A DNA stretch of 39,684 nt, taken from contig DASVCA010000184.1 in NCBI GenBank assembly GCA_036381835.1, positions 1-39,684 on the forward strand, read 5' to 3'. Origin of the DNA: DASULK01 sp036381835. GTDB lineage: Bacteria > Actinomycetota > Actinomycetes > Mycobacteriales > Micromonosporaceae. Below are positions 31,207 through 39,684 of this stretch, piece after piece (the stretch's first letter is position 1; each line of letters starts with the position of its first letter). The notes under the pieces are model-generated. The model did not search any database and was not told the DNA's origin. It saw only the letters and a program-made list of their open reading frames with translations. Position numbers and translations under genes: made by a program.

Positions 31207-32439
31207 CAGCGCCGTGTGCACCATCACCCGTACGCCGTAGCCGATGCAGCGCTCGTCGACGTCGAACGACGGTTGGTGGATGTCCAGTTTGACGGGTGAG
31301 CCGGGGACGGCGGTGCCGAGCCGGATCATCGCGCCGGGCACGTGTTCCAGGTAGTAGGCGAAGTCCTCCCCGCCCATGCTGAGTTCGGCTTCGACCACCC
31401 GGTCGGCGCCCAGTGCGGCCCCGGCGGCACCCGCGATGACCGCGGTCGCCATCCGGTCGTTCACCACCGGCGGCACGCCCCGGGTGTACGCGACCTCCGC
31501 CTTCACGCCGCTGCCGGCGACGACGTCGTGCACCAGGTCGGTGACCAGGGCGGGTGCCTCCCGCCAGGCCTCGCGGCTGAGCACCCGCAGCGTGCCCCGC
31601 ACGCCGCCCTCGCCCGGGATCGCGTTGAACGCCTCACCGGCCCGTACCTGGCCCCACACCAGGGACAGGCCGGCCCGCGGGTCGACGCGACGGCCGAGCA
31701 GTGCCGGCACGTCGACGATCACCCGGCCGAGGGCGTACACGAGATCGGCGGTCAGGTGCGGGCGCGCGGTGTGTCCGCCGGGCCCGAACAGCTTGACCTC
31801 CACGGTGTCCGCCGCGGCGGTGAACGGTCCCGATCGGACCCCGACCACACCGACGGGAAGCTGGGGGGCGCAGTGCAGGGCGTAGATGACCGCGACGTCC
31901 TGCAGGCCGCCGGCCGCGATCACCTTCGGCGCACCCGAAGGGATGGCTTCCTCGGCGGGTTGGAAGATCAGCCGGATCCGCCCGGGCAACTCGTCCCGCT
32001 CGGCGAGTCGGGCCAGCGCGAGGCCGGCGCCGAGCAGCACGGTGGTGTGCACGTCGTGACCGCAGGCGTGGGCGACGCCGTCGATCGTGGACCGGTAGGG
32101 GACGTCCTTGACGTCCGGCAGGGGCAGGGCGTCGAGATCGGCGCGCAACGCGACCACCCGGTCGCCGGAGCCGATGTCGCAGATGACCCCGTTGCCGGCC
32201 GGCAGCATGCGGGGGGCCAGTCCGGCCTCGGTCAACTTCCGGGCGACCAGGGCGGCGGTCTCGAACTCCCGGTTCGACAGTTCCGGGTGGGCGTGGATGT
32301 GCCGCCGCACGGCCACGAGTTCAGCGCCGCGAGCGGCGAGCCACCGATCGAGTTGGCCGGGGAGTGGGTCCGCGCCGGAGGGCGGTTCGGGCCAGGGTGC
32401 TGCTTCGCTGCCCGCGGGCAGCGTCAACGCACTCGTCAC
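31180..32439 (-). CDS. M20 family amidohydrolase (AmiA1-like)
   Basis: A 419-residue M20D peptidase-fold amidohydrolase. The N-terminal RRHIHAHPELSNREF block, the metal-binding HACGHDVHTT with Cys and His ligands, FQPAEEAIPSGA with the catalytic Glu, and the C-terminal GGEDFAYY are all present, with a dimerisation lid domain between. It should hydrolyse an N-acyl or amide bond of an amino-acid conjugate, using two metal ions. The GTG at 32439 is the most plausible start; the ribosome site is weak (GAACGAGA). It is the positional counterpart of amiA1/amiB1 near lpdA in mycobacteria. No truncation is visible. Confidence 0.92.
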   Translation of the reverse strand: MTSALTLPAGSEAAPWPEPPSGADPLPGQLDRWLAARGAELVAVRRHIHAHPELSNREFETAALVARKLTEAGLAPRMLPAGNGVICDIGSGDRVVALRADLDALPLPDVKDVPYRSTIDGVAHACGHDVHTTVLLGAGLALARLAERDELPGRIRLIFQPAEEAIPSGAPKVIAAGGLQDVAVIYALHCAPQLPVGVVGVRSGPFTAAADTVEVKLFGPGGHTARPHLTADLVYALGRVIVDVPALLGRRVDPRAGLSLVWGQVRAGEAFNAIPGEGGVRGTLRVLSREAWREAPALVTDLVHDVVAGSGVKAEVAYTRGVPPVVNDRMATAVIAGAAGAALGADRVVEAELSMGGEDFAYYLEHVPGAMIRLGTAVPGSPVKLDIHQPSFDVDERCIGYGVRVMVHTALAALSAGSF

Positions 32440-32784
32440 TGTGGTGTCTCGTTCGGTAGAAGCGGATAGATCGTCCGCCGAAAGCCTAGACCTCCGACGG
32501 TGACGCTGCGCAACCCCGGTCCGGTACTGGTCGTCTCGTGGGGCGTTGCGCCGGCCCTGGTGGGGCCCGGTTCTGGTGGCTGGTTCTGCGCGCGTGTGGC
32601 GGTTCGGGCCAGACACCAGTCCCCACCCCCTACAACGAGTAACCGGCCGATCCGCTGCGTGTCACGAACGCAGCGGCCTGTCACCCGAAATTACCCGATA
32701 AGTCGGTTTGTCCCCCACGGATGGGACGAATCCCTACGGCGGTTACCCACTGTCACGGCCGCGACACCGGGACCGTTCGTCCGA
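32440..32784. other. 345-bp intergenic region with hairpins
   Basis: I see no convincing gene. A -10-like TAGGCT lies on the minus strand at 32483-32488 ahead of the amidohydrolase. A G-rich stretch with repeated GGTTCTG lies at about 32569-32588. A perfect 9-bp stem CCGCTGCGT/ACGCAGCGG with a 7-nt loop occupies 32652-32676. An AT-richer patch with TAATTT on the minus strand (about 32689-32694) may be a second promoter. Confidence 0.4.
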
Positions 32785-34368
<1,584 letters not shown>

Positions 34369-34374
34369 GAAGGG

Positions 34375-34380
34375 ATGGTA
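34375..34380 (-). promoter_or_regulatory. Leaderless -10 box (TACCAT) of the mutase
   Basis: TACCAT on the minus strand, 6 nt before the ATG at 34368; identical to the hexamer before the carboxylase beta gene. Confidence 0.55.
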
Positions 34381-34422
34381 GGTCCTGGCCCGCGACCACC
34401 AAACGAGACATAAGGCACACTA

Positions 34423-34450
34423 TTGATCTGCGACTACCCAGACGGATACC
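34423..34450 (+). promoter_or_regulatory. Candidate promoter for the Ser/Thr kinase gene
   Basis: TTGATC (34423-34428) and GATACC (34445-34450) with a 16-bp spacer, in the 179-bp divergent gap. It would give a leader of about 90 nt. There is no clear ribosome site before the GTG at 34548. Confidence 0.35.
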
Positions 34451-34547
34451 CCCACCGCTTTCCCTTCCGACGGCCAACCCTCAAGATAGAGGTGGATGTG
34501 TCCCTGACGGGTCCGTGTGACCTCGACTCCCTCCGGCGGCTCCTGCT

Positions 34548-36467
34548 GTGACTCAGATACCTACCTGGCGCGATGACTCCCCCGCGCCCGCACCCAATCG
34601 CGCAACCCCAGGCACCACCATCGGTGGCCGGTACACCCTCCGGACCGCCGTCGGCCACGGCGGGATGGGCACCGTCTGGCGGGCCACCGACAACCTGCTC
34701 GGCAGGGAGGTGGCGGTCAAGGAAGTCGTCCTGCCCCCGGGCCTCGCGGCCAGCGACCGCAACGCCATGTACGAGCGGACGCTACGCGAGGCACGGGCCG
34801 CGGCCGCCCTGCAGCACCCGGCCGTCGTGCAGGTCTACGACGTGATCACGGAAGACGATCGGCCGTGGATCGTGATGGAACTGCTCCAATCACGCAGCCT
34901 CGCCGACATCGTGCTGGAAGACGGTCCGCTGGCACCGCGGGCGGTGGCGAAGATCGGCATCGCCCTGCTCGGCGCGCTCGAAGTCGCCCACGCGGCCGGC
35001 GTCCTGCACCGCGATGTGAAGCCCGCCAACGTGCTCGTCTGCTCCGACGGTCGCTGCGTGCTCACCGACTTCGGCGTCGCCCGCATGCCCAGCGACGTGC
35101 AACTCACCACGCCGGGCATGGTGCTCGGAAGTCCGCACTTCATCTCGCCGGAGCGGGCGATGGGGCGGGAGTTCGGACCGCCCAGCGACCTGTTCTCCCT
35201 CGGGGTGACGCTCTACACCGCCGTCGAGGGTCGACCCCCGTTCGACAAGGGCGACCCGATCGAGACGATGCGCGCGGTCGTCGAAGAGCCACCCGCCCCG
35301 CCCACCCGTGCCGGCGCGCTGCGCGACGTGCTGTTCGGACTGCTGGAGAAGGATCCCGCCCGCCGGTTGGATCTGGTCAGCGCCCGGAACATGCTGCGCT
35401 CCCTGCTCGCCGGACCGCTGGCCAGCCAGGCAGCGGGCACCACGATGACCGATCCCTACGCGGTCGTGTCCGCACCGCAGAGCAGCTGGCAGCCGCCGAC
35501 CCCACCGGCGCAGAGCGGCCAGATCGGCGGTCGCGCCATGCTCCAGCCGGGCGAGTCGCTCGCCGACCGGCTGAACCGGTCTCAGGCGGCGCAGCAACCC
35601 GGCGGCCTCGGCACGCCGACCAGTGCGCTGCCGGGTTGGGATGGCCAACCGACGAGCCCGGCCTGGGCACCGGCCGGCGCGGTCAGCGCGCCGCCGGCGT
35701 ACGGGACGCCCCAGCCCGGGGGCTACGGCGGACAGCCGGGTTCGTACCGGGCGGGCGGCGGCCAGCCGGGCGTGTACGGCGGCGGCCGCAAGAGCGTCGG
35801 GGCGACGCTGGACAAGGCGCTCGCCGACGCGAGGTCGACGGGCGGCAGACTGCTGGACACGGTCCGCGGTTGGCCCACGAAGATCCAGGTCGCGGCCGCC
35901 GGCGGGCTCGTCCTCGTCGTGCTGCTCGGCACAGTCCTGCTCTCCGGTGGCTCCGACGACGGGCAGCAGGCCGTGGCGCAGCCGTCGCCCACCGCGTCAG
36001 AGCCGCCCGGCCCCGACTTCGAGACCCAGGAGTACGCCGGCCGCGGGCTGACCGTCAACGTGCCGAAGAACTGGAAGGTGAACGCGCCGAAGGGCGCCGT
36101 CTACGTCGATTTCACCGATCCAGAACTCGCCGGGCGTCGAATCCGGATCCTGGTGGAGAAGTCCAAGGCGCAACCGCTGGCCTTCCTCGACCAGGCCGGG
36201 GATCGTCTCAGTCGCAACACGTCGTCCTGCGCCGAGCCGTACGAGGAGCTGGGTCTGCGCGAGACCGAACTCGCCGAGCGCCCCGCCGCGGAACTGGAGT
36301 ACACCTGCGGTGAGGGGGACACCAAGCGGCACGGCATCTGGCGGGCGGTCCTGCACGACGGCAAAGCCTTCTCGTTCTATCTGAGCACCCCTGAGGCGCA
36401 CTTCGAGGAGAGCCGGGGTTACTACGACGAGTTGGTGCGCTCGTTCCAGCTGACCGACGCCGGCTGA
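34548..36467 (+). CDS. Membrane Ser/Thr protein kinase (PknB family)
   Basis: A 639-residue Hanks-type kinase. The glycine loop is VGHGGMGTV, ATP-binding Lys58 is in VAVKEV, the catalytic loop HRDVKPANVL holds Asp156 and Asn161, and DFG Asp174 is present, so it is catalytically competent. The activation segment ends SPHFISPE. A long Pro/Gly/Gln-rich linker (about 290-430) precedes one membrane helix (about 448-468). The external domain of about 150 residues (EYAGRGLTVNVPKNWKV...) has no PASTA repeat and has two cysteines that could pair; it resembles a PsbP/Mog1-like fold. GTG at 34548 is the only start. It likely senses an envelope signal. Confidence 0.93.
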   Translation: MTQIPTWRDDSPAPAPNRATPGTTIGGRYTLRTAVGHGGMGTVWRATDNLLGREVAVKEVVLPPGLAASDRNAMYERTLREARAAAALQHPAVVQVYDVITEDDRPWIVMELLQSRSLADIVLEDGPLAPRAVAKIGIALLGALEVAHAAGVLHRDVKPANVLVCSDGRCVLTDFGVARMPSDVQLTTPGMVLGSPHFISPERAMGREFGPPSDLFSLGVTLYTAVEGRPPFDKGDPIETMRAVVEEPPAPPTRAGALRDVLFGLLEKDPARRLDLVSARNMLRSLLAGPLASQAAGTTMTDPYAVVSAPQSSWQPPTPPAQSGQIGGRAMLQPGESLADRLNRSQAAQQPGGLGTPTSALPGWDGQPTSPAWAPAGAVSAPPAYGTPQPGGYGGQPGSYRAGGGQPGVYGGGRKSVGATLDKALADARSTGGRLLDTVRGWPTKIQVAAAGGLVLVVLLGTVLLSGGSDDGQQAVAQPSPTASEPPGPDFETQEYAGRGLTVNVPKNWKVNAPKGAVYVDFTDPELAGRRIRILVEKSKAQPLAFLDQAGDRLSRNTSSCAEPYEELGLRETELAERPAAELEYTCGEGDTKRHGIWRAVLHDGKAFSFYLSTPEAHFEESRGYYDELVRSFQLTDAG

Positions 36468-36526
36468 CCATCACCGACGGTGGCAGGTGTTCTCCCGCCG
36501 GCGGGATACCGGGCGGACGGTCGTGC

Positions 36527-36532
36527 TATCAA
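36527..36532 (+). promoter_or_regulatory. Weak -10-like element (TATCAA) before the phosphohexomutase gene
   Basis: TATCAA 6 nt before the GTG at 36539. It has the leaderless spacing but not the final T. Confidence 0.3.
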
Positions 36533-36538
36533 GACGGA

Positions 36539-38194
36539 GTGACGGACAGCGACGAACTGATCGACCGGGCACGGCGCTGGCTGGCCGACGACCCGGACCC
36601 GGACACCCGGTCCGAGCTGCGTGAGCTGCTCGACCGGCTCCCGGACAGCCGGGGCGAGCTGGCCGACCGGTTCGCCGGAACGCTGACCTTCGGCACGGCC
36701 GGGCTGCGTGGCCCGCTGCGTGCCGGCCCGAACGGCATGAACCTCGCCGTCGTCACCCAGGCCGCCGCCGGCCTGGTGGGCTGGCTCGCCGCTGCGGGCG
36801 GGTCCGGTCCGCTGGTCATCGGGTACGACGCGCGGCACGGTTCGCGGGCGTTCGCCGAGCAGACCGCGCGGGTGGCGACGGGTGCCGGTCAGCCGGCGCT
36901 GCTGCTGCCCCGACCGCTGCCCACCCCGGTGCTCGCGTACGCGGTCCGCAAGCTCGACGCGGTGGCCGGGGTGATGGTCACCGCCAGCCACAATCCCCCA
37001 CAGGACAACGGCTACAAGGTCTACCTCGGCGGGCGGTTAGGGGGCCGAGCCGGTGCGGGCGCGCAGATCGTGCCACCGGTGGACGCGGAGATCGAGGCCG
37101 CCATCCGGGCGGTGGGCCCGCCGTCCGCCGTGCCGCTCGGCGCGCCGGGGACGGTGCTCGACGAGGAGATCGTCGAGTCGTACCTGGCCGAGGCGGCGGC
37201 GGTGATCCGCCCGGACGGGCCACGCGACCTGCGGGTGGCGTACACGCCGCTGCACGGCGTCGGCAGGGAGGTGCTCGTCTCGGCCTTCACCCGGGCCGGG
37301 TTCCCCGCCCCGGACGTCGTCGCCGAGCAGGCCGAGCCGGACCCGGACTTCCCGACCGTCGCGTTCCCGAATCCCGAGGAGCCGGGCGCGATCGACCGGG
37401 TGGTCGCGCGGGCCGAGGCGATCGGCGCGGACCTGGCGATCGCCAACGACCCGGACGCGGACCGCTGCGCGGTGGCCGTCCCCGACCCGGAGGGCCGTTG
37501 GCGGATGCTCCGCGGCGACGAGCTGGGAGTGCTGCTCGCCGACCATCTGATGCGTCGGGGGGTACGCGGGCACTACGCCACCACCGTCGTGTCGTCGTCG
37601 CTGCTGCGGGCGATGTGTCAGGCCCGCGGCCTGGGCTACCGGGAGACGTTGACCGGGTTCAAGTGGATCGTCCGCGCGGTCTGCGACGACTCGCTGGTCT
37701 TCGGCTACGAGGAGGCGCTCGGTTACTGCGTGGCACCCGACCACGTGCGGGACAAGGACGGCATCACCGCCGCGCTCACCGCGGCCGAACTGGCCGCGGA
37801 GCTGAAGGCGCAGGGGCGCACCCTGCTCGACCGACTCGACGAGCTGGCCGCTGAGTTCGGGGTGTACGCCACCGAACAGCTGTCGGTGCGGGTGGCGGAT
37901 CTGCGGGAGATCGACACCGCGATGGCGCGGATACGCAAACAGCCCCCCGCCACACTCCTCGGCGAGCCGGTGGCCGCGCCGGAGGACCTGCTGCCGACCG
38001 CGGACGTGCTGATCCTGCGGACCGCCGGCAGCCGGGTGGTGGTCCGCCCGTCCGGCACCGAGCCGAAGCTGAAGGCGTACCTCGAGGTGGTCCGCGGCGT
38101 CGCGGACGGGGACGTTCCCCGCGCCCGGGCGCAGGCGAGGGCGGCGCTGCACGCGCTGCGCGCCGAGACCGCCGCCGCGCTCGGCGTCGGCTGA
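36539..38194 (+). CDS. pmmB: Phospho-sugar mutase (phosphomannomutase/phosphoglucomutase family)
   Basis: A 551-residue alpha-D-phosphohexomutase. The phosphoserine loop is VTASHNPPQDNGYK with Ser150, the metal loop is DPDADRCA, the sugar-specificity loop is FGYEEALGY, and the C-terminal phosphate-binding loop is RPSGTEPKLKAY. The N-terminal RFAGTLTFGTAGLRG is typical of the long (PgcA/PmmB) subgroup, which in actinobacteria sits by upp and in nucleoside salvage may act on ribose/deoxyribose phosphates (phosphopentomutase-like). GTG at 36539. It is followed by NUDIX and upp, matching pmmB-upp of mycobacteria. The exact sugar is not decided by sequence. Confidence 0.93.
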   Translation: MTDSDELIDRARRWLADDPDPDTRSELRELLDRLPDSRGELADRFAGTLTFGTAGLRGPLRAGPNGMNLAVVTQAAAGLVGWLAAAGGSGPLVIGYDARHGSRAFAEQTARVATGAGQPALLLPRPLPTPVLAYAVRKLDAVAGVMVTASHNPPQDNGYKVYLGGRLGGRAGAGAQIVPPVDAEIEAAIRAVGPPSAVPLGAPGTVLDEEIVESYLAEAAAVIRPDGPRDLRVAYTPLHGVGREVLVSAFTRAGFPAPDVVAEQAEPDPDFPTVAFPNPEEPGAIDRVVARAEAIGADLAIANDPDADRCAVAVPDPEGRWRMLRGDELGVLLADHLMRRGVRGHYATTVVSSSLLRAMCQARGLGYRETLTGFKWIVRAVCDDSLVFGYEEALGYCVAPDHVRDKDGITAALTAAELAAELKAQGRTLLDRLDELAAEFGVYATEQLSVRVADLREIDTAMARIRKQPPATLLGEPVAAPEDLLPTADVLILRTAGSRVVVRPSGTEPKLKAYLEVVRGVADGDVPRARAQARAALHALRAETAAALGVG

Positions 38195-38202
38195 CCGGGC
38201 TC

Positions 38203-38208
38203 TACAGT
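38203..38208 (+). promoter_or_regulatory. Leaderless -10 box (TACAGT) of the NUDIX gene
   Basis: TACAGT 6 nt before the GTG at 38215. Confidence 0.5.
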
Positions 38209-38214
38209 GTCCGG

Positions 38215-38703
38215 GTGCAAGCCATCCTCGCGACGCTCGGCTACGTCCTCTCCCCCGACCGGCGGCGGGTGCTGATGGTCCGCCGCGACCGCCGCCCCGA
38301 CGACCTGCACTTCGGCTATTACAACGGGCTGGGCGGGAAGCTGGAGCCCGGCGAGGACGTGGTCGCCGGGATGCGGCGTGAGATCCGCGAAGAGGCCGGC
38401 ATCGAATGCGGGGACCTGGAATTGGCCGGCACGATCTCGTGGCCCGGATTCGGGCGCAACGGGGAGAACTGGTTCGGCTTCCTGTTCCGGATCACCACAT
38501 GGTCGGGCGAGCCTCGCACCGAGTGCGACGAGGGCACCCTGATCTGGACCGACGTGGCGGACGTACTCGCCGGGCGGGTGCCGATGTGGGACAGCGACCG
38601 ACACTTCCTGCCGCTGGTCTTCACCGACCGGCCACGGGTCTTCCACGGCGTGTTGCCGTTCGCCGACGGCAAGTGCCTGAGCTGGAGCTACACCCTGCTC
38701 TGA
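38215..38703 (+). CDS. NUDIX hydrolase (8-oxo-dGTP diphosphatase/MTH1-like)
   Basis: A 162-residue NUDIX protein. The NUDIX box GGKLEPGEDVVAGMRREIREEAGI-type motif (about residues 39-61) is complete, with the metal-binding REIREEAG core. The N-terminal ATLGYVLSPDRRRVLMVRRD and the short flanking helices resemble MTH1/MutT proteins that hydrolyse oxidised purine dNTPs. The C-terminal Trp-rich end (KCLSWSYTLL) is also MTH1-like. It lies 20 bp after the phosphohexomutase with its own TACAGT box, and converges on upp. Nucleotide substrate is inferred from family and neighbours. Confidence 0.92.
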   Translation: MQAILATLGYVLSPDRRRVLMVRRDRRPDDLHFGYYNGLGGKLEPGEDVVAGMRREIREEAGIECGDLELAGTISWPGFGRNGENWFGFLFRITTWSGEPRTECDEGTLIWTDVADVLAGRVPMWDSDRHFLPLVFTDRPRVFHGVLPFADGKCLSWSYTLL

Positions 38704-38779
38704 CCCTGACGCCGGCTCGCTGAAGCAGCGCGGTCGCAGTCCGCGGGTCGGCGCGACATCAGCGCGGTCGCGGCGGAGG

Positions 38780-39412
38780 TCAGAAGCGGGGCATGCCCCC
38801 GAACTGCCGGTCGCCCGCGTCACCCAGCCCGGGCACGATGAACATCTGATCGTTGAGGCCGTCGTCGATCGAGGCGGTCACCACGCGCACGGGCAGGCCG
38901 GAGCGCTTCAACCGCTCGATCCCGGCCGGCGCCGCCAGCGCGCACACCACGGTGATTTCCGGGCAGCCCCGGTCGGCCAGCAGCCGGCAGCAGTGCTCCA
39001 GCGAACCGCCGGTGGCGAGCATCGGGTCGAGCACCAGAACCGGTTGACCGGTGAGGTCCTCCGGCAGCGACTCCATGTAGGCACGCGGTTGGAAGGTGCG
39101 CTCGTCGCGGGCCAGCCCGACGAAGCCCATCGACGACTCGGGCAGCAGCGCCAGCGCCGCGTCGGCCATGCCCAGACCTGCGCGCAGCACCGGCACCAGC
39201 AGCGGCGGTTCGACCAGGCGGATCCCCTCGGTCGTGGCCACCGGCGTCTGCACCGGGTAGCGCTCGATCGGGAAGGACCGGGCCGCCTCGTACACGAGCA
39301 TCGTGGTGAGCTCGTGCAACGCGGCACGGAACGCCGCCGAGTCGGTGCGCGCGTCGCGCATCGCGGTCAACCGGGATTGGGCGAGCGGATGGTCAACGAC
39401 GAGTACGTCCAC
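38780..39412 (-). CDS. upp: Uracil phosphoribosyltransferase
   Basis: A 210-residue Upp that makes UMP from uracil and PRPP in pyrimidine salvage. It begins VLVVDHPLAQSRLTAMRD, has LVPVLRAGLGM, the PRPP loop LDPMLATGGS, and ends with the uracil-binding PGLGDAGDRQFGG. Length is normal for the bacterial enzyme. The GTG at 39412 is chosen over the longer frame from 39496 because family proteins start at this point, and TAGGTT lies 8 nt upstream. It is divergent from deoC with 92 bp between starts. Confidence 0.96.
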   Translation of the reverse strand: MDVLVVDHPLAQSRLTAMRDARTDSAAFRAALHELTTMLVYEAARSFPIERYPVQTPVATTEGIRLVEPPLLVPVLRAGLGMADAALALLPESSMGFVGLARDERTFQPRAYMESLPEDLTGQPVLVLDPMLATGGSLEHCCRLLADRGCPEITVVCALAAPAGIERLKRSGLPVRVVTASIDDGLNDQMFIVPGLGDAGDRQFGGMPRF

Positions 39413-39420
39413 GGTCGCCC

Positions 39421-39426
39421 AACCTA
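39421..39426 (-). promoter_or_regulatory. Leaderless -10 box (TAGGTT) of upp
   Basis: TAGGTT on the minus strand, 8 nt before the GTG at 39412. Confidence 0.45.
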
Positions 39427-39491
39427 CGCCAAGCGTCCGCCGGCACCCCGACGGGGCAGGCGCGTCGCCCGGTGGGTCACATCGGCGTGCG

Positions 39492-39497
39492 TACACT
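39492..39497 (+). promoter_or_regulatory. Leaderless -10 box (TACACT) of deoC
   Basis: TACACT 7 nt before the ATG at 39505. Confidence 0.55.
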
Positions 39498-39504
39498 CGC
39501 CGCT

Positions 39505-39684
39505 ATGACGGCCACGATGACGGGACGTTCCCGATCGGAAGTCGATCTGAGCGGGTTGGGGGGTTCGGAGGCGGCGCTGCGGGCGTTCCTGCACGGCCTG
39601 CCGGGCGTCGATCAGGTCGGCGCGCAGCAGCGGGCGGCGATGCTGGCCACGCGTTCGATCAAGACCACGGCCAAGGCGTGGGCG
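39505..39684 (+). CDS. deoC: Deoxyribose-phosphate aldolase, N-terminal part (cut by the window end)
   Basis: The first 60 codons of a gene that runs past the window. The sequence SEVDLSGLGGSEAALRAFLHGLPGVDQVG then AAMLATRSIKTTAKAW matches the N-terminal extension of actinobacterial DeoC before its TIM barrel. DeoC splits 2-deoxyribose-5-phosphate into glyceraldehyde-3-phosphate and acetaldehyde. The catalytic lysines lie beyond the window, so the identity rests on this leader region and the context with upp and the phosphohexomutase. Confidence 0.7.
   Translation, partial: MTATMTGRSRSEVDLSGLGGSEAALRAFLHGLPGVDQVGAQQRAAMLATRSIKTTAKAWA

Overview
The window is about 39.7 kb of very GC-rich, densely coding actinobacterial chromosome. 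Gene content and order point to the Micromonosporaceae (Micromonospora/Salinispora type). The order GtrA - PH-domain protein - birA - accD - accE - maf - accA, and further on lpdA - M20 amidohydrolase - pmm - upp, resembles the Rv3277-Rv3309 stretch of Mycobacterium tuberculosis, so this is conserved core chromosome. I see no IS element, phage gene, CRISPR array, tRNA or rRNA.

Layout. 1-3.8 kb: minus-strand genes for an atypical SDR protein, a type-2 ferredoxin-NADP reductase-like flavoprotein, a rhomboid protease, a lytic-transglycosylase-like exported protein with a perfect CRP-type palindrome upstream, and a small YRxG-repeat membrane protein. 3.8-6.9 kb: a 450-bp regulatory gap, an HTH regulator, a small membrane protein, trehalose-phosphatase, and a convergent cis-prenyltransferase. 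7-9 kb: GTP-dependent PEP carboxykinase, with a perfect 34-bp palindrome after its stop. 9.2-11 kb: two tandem GtrA proteins converging on a PH-domain membrane protein across a strong shared hairpin. 11.1-22.4 kb: biotin ligase, acyl-CoA carboxylase beta, an oppositely oriented DHA2 MFS transporter, carboxylase epsilon, Maf, an O-methyltransferase, an oppositely oriented DrrAB-type ABC exporter, carboxylase alpha, and GuaB1. 22.5-26.4 kb: a heterodimeric ABC exporter preceded by a short leaderless upstream ORF. 26.5-32.4 kb: LpdA-like flavoprotein, gamma-glutamylcyclotransferase-like protein, coiled-coil protein, metallo-beta-lactamase-fold hydrolase, DUF4349 lipoprotein, M20 amidohydrolase. 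32.8-39.7 kb: methylmalonyl-CoA mutase large subunit, membrane Ser/Thr kinase, phosphohexomutase, NUDIX hydrolase, uracil phosphoribosyltransferase, and the start of deoxyribose-phosphate aldolase.

How genes work together. Biotin ligase, the three carboxylase subunits, the mutase and PEP carboxykinase outline a route from propionyl-CoA through methylmalonyl-CoA and succinyl-CoA to oxaloacetate and PEP. GuaB1, Upp, DeoC, the phosphohexomutase and the NUDIX protein form a nucleotide/pentose salvage theme at the right end.

The most striking window-wide signal is transcriptional. About seventeen start codons lie 6-8 nt downstream of a TANNNT -10 hexamer, and the identical hexamer TACGCT occurs at five of them. 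This implies pervasive leaderless transcription and was used to choose several starts. Nothing here looks like an unknown defence or mobile system. The better leads are regulatory (CRP-like box, leaderless upstream ORF, repeat-bearing intergenic region) and enzymatic (an LpdA with both redox cysteines but no His-Glu dyad; an ABC pair with complementary degenerate ATP sites).
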